Shown here piece by piece: positions 43,146-50,466 of a DNA stretch of 64,000 nt (positions are counted from its first letter, which is position 1; each line of letters begins with the position of its first letter). Origin of the DNA: Selenomonas sp963544755. Lineage in GTDB: Bacteria; Bacillota; Negativicutes; Selenomonadales; Selenomonadaceae. Made by a program: the position numbers and the translations under genes. Where the stretch lies: contig CAUUGH010000005.1 in assembly GCA_963544755.1 (NCBI GenBank), forward strand, positions 10,170 through 74,169, written 5' to 3'. A model generated the notes under the pieces. That model was not told the origin of the DNA, did not search any database, and saw only the letters and a list, made by a program, of their open reading frames with translations.

Positions 43146-43682
43146 CTACATTTTTTCAACTTCATTATACGAAAGTTCTAACACCGTTTCGCGTCCAAAT
43201 ATATCACCAAGCACCTTGACTGTACCTTTTTCTGGGAACACTTCCGATACTGTAGCGGCGAAATTCTTAAAAGCACCCGAGTTGATGCGAACCGCCTGCC
43301 CTACTTCAAGATCAATGTCAACAACAGGTTTTTCTTCCTCTTTCTCGATAGATTTTAATATATGTTTAACTTCTGCGTCAGAAAGGGGAATAGGCTTAGT
43401 ACCAGAGCCAACGAAACCCGTGACCCCAGGTGTATTACGCACGACGTACCACGAGCGATCATTTACGATCATTTCAACCAAAGCATAGCCTGGAAAAACT
43501 TTTTTCTTGACGAGTTTCTTCTTGCCGTCCTTAACTTCAGTTTCTTCTTCCATAGGAACTATGATATTGAAAATATTGTCCTCCATCCCCATGGTATGGA
43601 CGCGAGACTCAAGATTCGCCTTGACCTTGTTCTCATATCCGGAATAGGTATGAATCACATACCATTTCTTCTCAGACTCCAT
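43146..43682 (-). CDS. nusG: Transcription termination/antitermination protein NusG
   Basis: RNA polymerase elongation factor. 178 residues: NGN domain (WYVIHTYSGYENKVKANLE, GYALVEMIVNDRSWYVVRNTPGVTGFVG) and a C-terminal KOW domain (VGQAVRINSGAFKNFAATVSEV). Follows secE as usual. Confidence 0.97.
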   Translation of the reverse strand: MESEKKWYVIHTYSGYENKVKANLESRVHTMGMEDNIFNIIVPMEEETEVKDGKKKLVKKKVFPGYALVEMIVNDRSWYVVRNTPGVTGFVGSGTKPIPLSDAEVKHILKSIEKEEEKPVVDIDLEVGQAVRINSGAFKNFAATVSEVFPEKGTVKVLGDIFGRETVLELSYNEVEKM

Positions 43683-43697
43683 CGTGCCTCCAGCCTT

Positions 43698-43931
43698 CTA
43701 TCGCAAAATGAGTTGAAATAACCTTGCAAAAAACGCATCACATATCCAGATAAGCGCACAGACAACCACGACCGCCACGCCCACAACGCCAGTATAAGTA
43801 ACCAACTCTTTGCGGTTCGGCCATGTTACCTTCTTCATCTCTGCTTTGACCTCGACCATGAAGCGGAAGAGGCTAAAGCCATCTGTAGAAGACTGCGACG
43901 CCGACGATCTTTCCTCCGTCAAAGCATTCAC
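43698..43931 (-). CDS. secE: Preprotein translocase subunit SecE
   Basis: Single-helix SecYEG subunit: an amphipathic part (FRFMVEVKAEMKKVTWPNRKEL) followed by one membrane helix (TGVVGVAVVVVCALIWICDAFF). About 77 residues. The start is uncertain: GTG at 43931 is eight bases after AAAGGA and is chosen; ATG at 43940 and TTG at 43952 are in frame but poorly served. Confidence 0.93.
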   Translation of the reverse strand: MNALTEERSSASQSSTDGFSLFRFMVEVKAEMKKVTWPNRKELVTYTGVVGVAVVVVCALIWICDAFFARLFQLILR

Positions 43932-43962
43932 ACCCCGCATCCTTTTTTGCAAGCCGCAAAAC

Positions 43963-44112
43963 TCACTTTGTTTCTTTATGCGGCGTATGCTTCTTGCAAA
44001 ACTTGCAATACTTATTAAACTCTAACCGATCAGGATCATTTTTTTTGTTCTTGTTGGTCTGATAATTGCGATTCTTGCAAACTGTACAAGCCAGTGTAAC
44101 AGCATTGCGCAT
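43963..44112 (-). CDS. rpmG: 50S ribosomal protein L33
   Basis: 49 residues with four cysteines arranged CTVCKNRNY and KYCKFCKKHTPHKETK, the zinc-binding form of L33. ATG at 44112 follows GGAGGGAG. First protein gene of the cluster, behind two tRNA genes. Confidence 0.97.
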   Translation of the reverse strand: MRNAVTLACTVCKNRNYQTNKNKKNDPDRLEFNKYCKFCKKHTPHKETK

Positions 44113-44213
44113 ATTCAGCACTCCCTCCATAAAATTACTAACATACTCTATCACACTTAATATCAAGTGTCAACACACATGGATAAAATCAAGCTAAATT
44201 TATAGCCAACACA

Positions 44214-44236
44214 ACAAAAACCCCTTTACGGGGCTT
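44214..44236 (-). terminator. Terminator behind tRNA-Met
   Basis: GCCCC-GTAAA-GGGG followed by TTTTTGTTG on the minus strand, just past the CCA of tRNA-Met. Partial read-through would feed rpmG. Confidence 0.7.
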
Positions 44237-44240
44237 AAAA

Positions 44241-44317
44241 TGGTGGCGGCACAGAGATTTGAACTCCGGACACTGCGGGTATGAACCGCATGCTCTAGCC
44301 AACTGAGCTATGCCGCC
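44241..44317 (-). tRNA. tRNA-Met (CAT)
   Basis: Acceptor GGCGGCA / TGCCGCC, D-arm AGCTCAGTTGGCTAGAGCA, anticodon loop TTCATAC with CAT, T-arm GGAGTTCAAATCTC, and an encoded CCA. The D-arm and 5' G-C pair fit elongator Met; tRNA-Ile with lysidine-modified CAT cannot be fully excluded. Confidence 0.9.
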
Positions 44318-44326
44318 CTATTATGA

Positions 44327-44402
44327 TGGAGCTGATGACCGGGATTGAACCGGTGACCTTATCCTTACCAAGGATACGCTCTGCCGACTGAGCTACATCA
44401 GC
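44327..44402 (-). tRNA. tRNA-Thr (GGT)
   Basis: Acceptor GCTGATG / CATCAGC, D-arm GCTCAGTCGGCAGAGC, anticodon loop TTGGTAA with GGT, T-arm CCGGTTCAATCCCGG, and an encoded CCA. Confidence 0.95.
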
Positions 44403-44419
44403 AATCTGACAACGATGCT

Positions 44420-44448
44420 ATTATACACGCTCTAGTCGAAAATTGCAA
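44420..44448 (-). promoter_or_regulatory. Strong promoter of the tRNA-Thr/tRNA-Met/rpmG unit
   Basis: On the minus strand TTGCAA, 17 bases, TATAAT, about 18 bases before tRNA-Thr. Near-consensus, as expected for stable RNA genes. Confidence 0.8.
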
Positions 44449-44512
44449 CAAAAATTCCCACGCATCTATTTTTTGTCGCGTACGGTAAAAACGTAAAGGG
44501 TGACATAACTTT

Positions 44513-44581
44513 AGAGAAACACCGATAAAATGAAATCGCCTATATTTGTGCAGATGCGCTGCTGGATTTATCAATGCTTCC
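44513..44581 (+). repeat. Dispersed palindromic repeat, copy beside the polC stop codon
   Basis: AGAAACACCGATAAAATGAA, ATCGCC, TATTTGTGCAGATGCGCT, then GGATTTATCAATGCTTCC. Ends five bases from the polC stop codon on the opposite strand. Confidence 0.75.
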
Positions 44582-44585
44582 TAAA

Positions 44586-47500
44586 CTACATAAAAAGCTC
44601 TATCTGATCACTTGCGTCCATGTCCGCAAGGCAGCCATGCACCTGTAGTGCCTCAATACACGTTTTTGATATGCCGGTGCGCTTTTTTATATCCTCAATC
44701 GAAGTAAAGATGCCATTTTTTCGCGCCTCGATGATGCTGTATGCGGCTGATGTGCTAACGCCATTTAAAGAGGAGAGCGGCGGCAAAAGTGAGTTTTCGT
44801 GCAAAATAAAACGCTCCGCGTCAGAAGCATAGAGATCGACGCGCTCCATAAAAAAGCCCCTAAGATACATTTCCCAAGCGAGCTGCAAAACAACGATCGT
44901 AGCTTTTTCCTTGATGTCGGGTGCTTCCTTTGCTTCTAAGGCATTAAGTTGTTTTTTTACATAGTCCTTGCCGCGCGCTACGACATCGGCATCAAACTCT
45001 GCCGCACGAATTGAAAAATATGCGGCATAAAATGCCAGCGGATAATGTACCTTGCAGTAAGCGATGCGCCAAGCCATCATGACGTAGGCGGTCGCATGGG
45101 CACGTGGGAACATATACTTGATCTTTTGACAGGCTTCGATGTACCATTCGGGAATACCGCCTGCACGCAGAACTTTCACGACATCTGCCTTGATTCCCCT
45201 GCCTTTTCTTACAGATTCCATTGTCTGAAATGACAAAAGCGGATCGATACCGTGGTGGATCAGATACATCATGATGTCATCGCGTGCCGATATAGCTTCG
45301 CGCAAGGTGCATTGACCGCTGCGAATAAGATCTTGGGCGTTTCCTAGCCAGACATCTGTGCCGTGCGAAAAGCCCGAGATACGCACGAGATCACTAAAAC
45401 ACGACGGATGCGTGTCATCGATCATCTGGCGCGTGAAACCCGTGCGAAATTCAGGGATGCCGAAAGTACCGGAGTTTGCGCCCAATTCCTTAGGATCTAG
45501 CCCCAATGCTTTCGTTGAGGAAAAAATGCTCAAAGTCGCCGGATCGTCAAACGGTATCGTCCTGGGATCGCGATGCGTTAGATCTTCTAGCATCTTGATA
45601 ACCGTCGGATCATCATGCCCGAGTATATCGAGCTTGACAAGACGACTGCTGATCGAGTGATAATCAAAATGCGTCGTTATCGTCGTCGTATTCTTATCGT
45701 CGGCTGGATGTTGAATAGGTGTAAAAAAATGCACGTCCATGTTGCGCGGCACGACCATTATACCGGCGGGATGCTGTCCTGTCGTACGCTTTACGCCTAT
45801 GCAGCCTGCGGCAAGATTAGCGATGTAGGCATTATGCTTCTTGATGCCCTGTTCTTCAAAAAACTTTTTTACATAGCCAAATGCCGTTTTATCTGCGACT
45901 GTAGCAATCGTACCTGCACGATAGACATTATCTTTGCCAAATAGCTCTTCTGTATACTTGTGCGCTACTGGTTGATAATCGCCAGAAAAATTTAAATCAA
46001 TATCTGGAACTTTGTCACCATCAAAGCCTAAGAATACGGCAAAAGGAATATCGTGTCCATCCTTTAAAAGCTGCGTGTCGCAAACGGGGCATTTACGGCT
46101 AGGTAAATCGTAGCCACAGCCGACAGAGCCGTCCTCGACGAACTCGCTAAACTTACAATGTGGGCAGCGCCAATGTGGCGGCAAGGGATTGACCTCCGTG
46201 ATGTCGGTCATAGTCGCCACGAAAGAAGAGCCGACAGAACCACGTGAGCCGACGAGATAACCGTCGTCGTTAGACTTCTTTACAAGACGCTGCGCGATGA
46301 GGTAAAGCACGGAAAAGCCATGTCCGATGATCGGTGTAAGCTCCTGCTGCAAGCGTGCTTCAACGACCGCCGGCAGATTTTCACCATAAAGGGCGCGTGC
46401 CTTGCTATACGACATCTCACGAATTTGCTCTGGCGCACCGGGAATCATCGGCGAATAAAGATCGTCGGGGATAGGTTTGATCTTTTCTATCATGTCACTT
46501 ATTTTGCGCGGATTCGTCACGACAGCTTCGTATGCTGCCTCTTTTCCAAGGTAATCGAACTCAGCAAGCATTTCCTCTGTCGTACGCAAAAAAAGCGGCG
46601 GCTGCATCGTTGCATCCTCAAATCCCTTGCCTTTCATCAATATGGCGCGATAGATGGCATCTTCAGGGTTTAGAAAATGAACATCGCAGGTCGCAATAAG
46701 TAGCTTTTCGAGTTTTTTTGCCAGCTCAGCCACTTTGATGTTGATGCGACGCAGGTCCTCGTCATTTTTAATCTGCGGGAATTTATCGCTACGCACAAGA
46801 AATTCGTTGTTGCCGATCGGCTGAATTTCCAGATAATCATAAAAACGTGCGATTTCTAACAACTCTTCTTCCGGTCTTTGCTCGACAATGGCGCGGATTA
46901 GCTCACCTGCTTCACAGGCAGAGCCGATTATGATGTCCTCGCGATACTCTTCAACAATGTGTTTAGGAATTCGCGGCTGACGATGTAAATATTTAAGATG
47001 TGATAGTGACACCATTTGATAGAGATTTCGCAAGCCGTTTAGGTTCTTTGCAAGAAAAATGATATGGTTTGCATACTTTTGCTCAAAATCTTCTTGGACA
47101 AGATAGCCTTCCATGCCGTAAATCACCTTGATATCAAGCTTCGATGCTGCTTTCGCCGCGTCAGGAAACGCCTGCACGACGCCATGATCGGTTATGGCAA
47201 TAGCCGGCCAGCCCCAAGAAGCCGCCGTTTGAATCAGTGTTTCTGCCGATATGACCGCATCCATGCTGCTCATATGCGTATGCGCGTGCAGCTCAACGCG
47301 CTTTAGCGCAGCTGTATCTTCGCGCTTCGGCTTTTCAACTTTTTGCATAGAATCTACAAAAAGCATAAAGTCGTTTTGAAACGTATCGAAGCGAATTGAT
47401 CCCTTGATGCGTACAAGTAAACCTTCTTTAACGAAAGCTAATGCCTTATCGTACGCTTCTTGTTCTTTTTCCTTGAAGAATTTTTTACAACTAATCCCAT

Positions 47501-48344
47501 TTGTACTATCAGCAAAATCAAAGAGCAAAAGCTTCGTATTGGTCTTGAACTCTCGTGAACTGACGCGCCCGACCGTACCTGTCAAAATTACACTCTTCAT
47601 CTCACCGTCAATATCATCAACAGCAATAGCTTCGCCTGTAAACTTTTTGCCAAAAATTACACCAGATCCAGTTTTCATCTCGTGCGATGGACGCACAAAA
47701 TTAGCCGCCATCTTTTCCTCTTGCGGCACGCTGCTTGCTGTAGGTATTAAAGTTTTGCTGTCATGGCGCACACGCTCTTTAGTGGCAGCATATCGTGCCA
47801 TCTCTTGCGCTTCTTCTTGGCTGATGTATTCTTCATCGACCACTTTATAAGAAACGAGGCAGCGAATCGTCAGCATCTTTTCAATAGCTTTTTGCAAAAG
47901 ATTCGCCACATCATGTATACGCAAGATCTCGCCCGAAAGCTCTCCTTTGACCTCTATACGCAAGCTATTGTCACCAAAGACGCGCTTTGCGCTTTTTAGC
48001 AAATGCAGCACTGTCGGATTGCCGTTTGCAGCAACAAGGCAAAGCTCCTTCCATGCACGTTCAATCGAAGCTTCAATATCTAAAATGTCTTGATAAAAGA
48101 TAATATGTTCAATATGCACTTGCTTTTTGATATAGACTCCAACTCGCTCTAAAAAGCTCGTTTTTATAAATTCCTGCGTTTGAAGCAAAATTTCCCATAC
48201 ATTTGCTTCAAGAGAAATTTCCACGTGTTTTATGACAGCAGCAAAAAAGATCTGCTGCTCCTGTTGTGTAAGTGCCATGCCTTGTGTAAGCTCTAGCAGG
48301 ATATTTCTTTTTTCCGGGATAATACATAGCTTCTTTTGCATCAT
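44586..48344 (-). CDS. polC: PolC-type DNA polymerase III alpha subunit without exonuclease domain
   Basis: Main replicase of Firmicutes. Seen: an N-terminal region, an OB fold (about 235-340), PHP domain (VELHAHTHMSSMDAV), the PolC zinc site (CPHCKFSEFVEDGSVGCGYD plus CPVC), palm DIDLNFSGDYQPVAHKYTEEL and the C-terminal duplex-binding part ending QIELFM. In PolC the proofreading exonuclease normally interrupts PHP just after the IYGxEAYLV motif; here IYGMEGYLV runs directly into ANHIIFLAKN. No exonuclease motif is found, and the length is 1252 instead of about 1440. Next to it are a transglycosylase, mutM-coaE and polA. Confidence 0.95.
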   Translation of the reverse strand: MMQKKLCIIPEKRNILLELTQGMALTQQEQQIFFAAVIKHVEISLEANVWEILLQTQEFIKTSFLERVGVYIKKQVHIEHIIFYQDILDIEASIERAWKELCLVAANGNPTVLHLLKSAKRVFGDNSLRIEVKGELSGEILRIHDVANLLQKAIEKMLTIRCLVSYKVVDEEYISQEEAQEMARYAATKERVRHDSKTLIPTASSVPQEEKMAANFVRPSHEMKTGSGVIFGKKFTGEAIAVDDIDGEMKSVILTGTVGRVSSREFKTNTKLLLFDFADSTNGISCKKFFKEKEQEAYDKALAFVKEGLLVRIKGSIRFDTFQNDFMLFVDSMQKVEKPKREDTAALKRVELHAHTHMSSMDAVISAETLIQTAASWGWPAIAITDHGVVQAFPDAAKAASKLDIKVIYGMEGYLVQEDFEQKYANHIIFLAKNLNGLRNLYQMVSLSHLKYLHRQPRIPKHIVEEYREDIIIGSACEAGELIRAIVEQRPEEELLEIARFYDYLEIQPIGNNEFLVRSDKFPQIKNDEDLRRINIKVAELAKKLEKLLIATCDVHFLNPEDAIYRAILMKGKGFEDATMQPPLFLRTTEEMLAEFDYLGKEAAYEAVVTNPRKISDMIEKIKPIPDDLYSPMIPGAPEQIREMSYSKARALYGENLPAVVEARLQQELTPIIGHGFSVLYLIAQRLVKKSNDDGYLVGSRGSVGSSFVATMTDITEVNPLPPHWRCPHCKFSEFVEDGSVGCGYDLPSRKCPVCDTQLLKDGHDIPFAVFLGFDGDKVPDIDLNFSGDYQPVAHKYTEELFGKDNVYRAGTIATVADKTAFGYVKKFFEEQGIKKHNAYIANLAAGCIGVKRTTGQHPAGIMVVPRNMDVHFFTPIQHPADDKNTTTITTHFDYHSISSRLVKLDILGHDDPTVIKMLEDLTHRDPRTIPFDDPATLSIFSSTKALGLDPKELGANSGTFGIPEFRTGFTRQMIDDTHPSCFSDLVRISGFSHGTDVWLGNAQDLIRSGQCTLREAISARDDIMMYLIHHGIDPLLSFQTMESVRKGRGIKADVVKVLRAGGIPEWYIEACQKIKYMFPRAHATAYVMMAWRIAYCKVHYPLAFYAAYFSIRAAEFDADVVARGKDYVKKQLNALEAKEAPDIKEKATIVVLQLAWEMYLRGFFMERVDLYASDAERFILHENSLLPPLSSLNGVSTSAAYSIIEARKNGIFTSIEDIKKRTGISKTCIEALQVHGCLADMDASDQIELFM

Positions 48345-48353
48345 ATGCCTCGC

Positions 48354-48987
48354 TTACTCTCTACCATAAAGCTCCATATACTTCTGACGATTTTTCAAAA
48401 CGCTTGCTACATAAGTACGCGTTTCTTCATAGGGAATGGCGGAAACCTCTTGAAAATCCATATCCCAATGCTTTTCTTCCATCCAATCGTATACGTTACC
48501 GCGTCCTGCATTATATGCTGCTAATGCCAATACCTCGTTGCCGCCAAACTCATCTTCTAGTGATGCGATATACCATGTGCCATACTCGATGTTTTTCTGC
48601 GGCTCATGCAAAACAGCCAAATTGTATTCTCTATCGCCAAGCTGTTCGGCAATCCACAGTGCTGTTTCTGGCATCAACTGCATCAAGCCGACTGCACCAC
48701 GCTTGGACTTTGCCTCAATTTGAAATTTACTCTCCGATAAAATTATGCCTGCTACAAGCGAGCTATCTACATGATATTTCTCTGCATAATGCTCTATGAC
48801 GGAGCGGTAGGGATAAGGGTAGAGATATTGACGCTGCATGGATTCTAACTGCATGGCGAAAAAAAAAAGAAAATGCCATGCACCAAATGACAATACCGAA
48901 GAAAAGTGCCACAAATCGGCGATTCGTTTCCTCGCGTTTTTTCTTGACGCGCCTATAAAAATCACCGCCCGTCCTCTCTTGTAACAT
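48354..48987 (-). pseudogene. Membrane-anchored lytic transglycosylase, reading frame broken at A10/T10
   Basis: The SLT domain is clear: IILSESKFQIEAKSKRGAVGLMQLMPET with the catalytic Glu, then ALAAYNAGRGNVYDW. The best N-terminus is in another frame: ATG at 48987 with GAGGGCGG, a basic segment (RRVKKKREETNRR) and one membrane helix (FVALFFGIVIWCMAFSFFF). The two frames meet at a run of ten T on the coding strand (48859-48868). Dropping or adding a base there joins them. It could be a sequencing slip, slippery expression or a true mutation; the SLT frame can also start weakly at GTG 48992. Confidence 0.75.
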
Positions 48988-49019
48988 CGCACCGCCCTCT
49001 TTACGTTTTGTGCCGCAGT

Positions 49020-50453
49020 TCAACGAGATCGCATCTTTTCTAAAGCCGCCGCCACCTGCGCTGTAGTTTCTTTCAAGGTTCCTTCATTATCAATGACAAG
49101 ATCGGCGCGCGCTCGCTTTTTTTGAAGCGGAAGCTGCGAACGTATCCTTGTCTTTGCTTCTTCTTTTGTATAGCCATTGCGCTTCATCAAGCGTACAAGC
49201 TGCGTATCTTCTGACACATAAACGAGCCAAATCTCATCTACCATGCGATTCCATTTAGCTTCAAAGAGCAGCGGCACATCAATAAAAACGAATGTTTCGC
49301 CTTTTCTTTTAAGTGCGGTGATTTTCTTTTTTACAGCGTCAGCGATCAAAGGATGCGCCGCATCGTCAATCCAACGCTTTTCCTTTGGATCAGAAAACAC
49401 CCTCGCTGCAATTTTCTCGCGGCAAAGACAGCCGTTGTCGTCTAATACTGTTTCACCGAAATGCTCTACATAAATATTCCAAAGTGGTTTGTGCGGTTTT
49501 GCCAAAGCGTGTGCGATCTTATCGGTATCTATGACCTTTACACCGAGCTTTAGCAATCTATGACTTACAGTACTCTTGCCGCTAGCGATGCCGCCAGTCA
49601 AGCCGATGCATTTCATCTTAGCATCACGAAGCGGTTGACACTGCGGACAAAAACACGTTCCACGCCCAACAACACGAATTTTTGCAATCCTCGCGCCACA
49701 AACAATGCACGGCTTGCCATCGCGCTGATAGATATGCAACTTATGCTGATGAGCGCCCACCTTTCCCTCGCCGTCCACATAATCACGAAAGGTCGTGCCG
49801 CCGTCTGCGATTGCTTCGGCAATCACCTGATTGACCGCCCGATGCAGTCGAAATATTTCATCGCGGTTTAAGCTACCAGCTTTACGAAGCGGATGTATTC
49901 CGGCAAAAAACAATGCCTCATCGGCATAGATATTACCAATGCCAACCACTTTTTTTTGATCTAGCAAAAAACCCTTGATACATTGCCCACTTTTTTGCAA
50001 AGCTTCACCTAAAGTCTGCGGCGCAAAAGCCTCTGTCAGCGGTTCCGGTCCCATTCGCAGAAAAGCAGGGTATACTTCTAACTCTCCTGCGCTCAACAGA
50101 TGAATCTCCCCGAACGTCCGCACATCTTCAAAAAAAAGCCAACCACCATCATCTAGCTGAAAGAGGACGCGCACATACTTGCTGTGCGGTATGTACGTTG
50201 TTCGTCGATACAAGCGTCCCGTCATGCGAAAGTGAAAGACTAATGCGTCGGTACTCTTTAAATATAGCAACAGATACTTGCCGCGGCGTCCCGTCTGTAC
50301 GATTTTTTGACCTTGCACACGCAAGCAGAAAACTGCTGCCTTAGAAGATTTGATCGTGCGCGGCAAAAGCACCTTAACGGATGCGATCTTTCGTCCCACG
50401 ATGTATTTTTCCAAAGAACGCCGTATGGTTTCAACCTCGGGAAGTTCCGGCAT
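49020..50453 (-). CDS. mutM-coaE: Fusion of formamidopyrimidine-DNA glycosylase (MutM/Fpg) and dephospho-CoA kinase (CoaE)
   Basis: 477 residues in one frame. Residues 1-279 are Fpg: catalytic N-terminal PELPEVET, HFRMTGRL, the helix-two-turn-helix around GIGNIYADEALFFAGIHP and a zinc finger CIVCG...CFCPQCQ. Residues 280-477 are CoaE: P-loop MKCIGLTGGIASGKSTV, VIDTDKIAH, HPLIADAVKKK and FIDVPLLFEAKW. The join (QPLRDAK-MKC) keeps both domains full length and no ribosome site precedes the internal ATG. In other Firmicutes mutM and coaE are separate neighbours of polA. Start ATG follows AAGGAG. Confidence 0.92.
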   Translation of the reverse strand: MPELPEVETIRRSLEKYIVGRKIASVKVLLPRTIKSSKAAVFCLRVQGQKIVQTGRRGKYLLLYLKSTDALVFHFRMTGRLYRRTTYIPHSKYVRVLFQLDDGGWLFFEDVRTFGEIHLLSAGELEVYPAFLRMGPEPLTEAFAPQTLGEALQKSGQCIKGFLLDQKKVVGIGNIYADEALFFAGIHPLRKAGSLNRDEIFRLHRAVNQVIAEAIADGGTTFRDYVDGEGKVGAHQHKLHIYQRDGKPCIVCGARIAKIRVVGRGTCFCPQCQPLRDAKMKCIGLTGGIASGKSTVSHRLLKLGVKVIDTDKIAHALAKPHKPLWNIYVEHFGETVLDDNGCLCREKIAARVFSDPKEKRWIDDAAHPLIADAVKKKITALKRKGETFVFIDVPLLFEAKWNRMVDEIWLVYVSEDTQLVRLMKRNGYTKEEAKTRIRSQLPLQKKRARADLVIDNEGTLKETTAQVAAALEKMRSR

Positions 50454-50466
50454 CTATCTCATCTCC

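Noticed and set aside
48763..49023. A separate 86-codon gene before the transglycosylase
   Set aside because: Its start and membrane helix fit the missing N-terminus of the transglycosylase; the part after T10 is basic nonsense in this frame.
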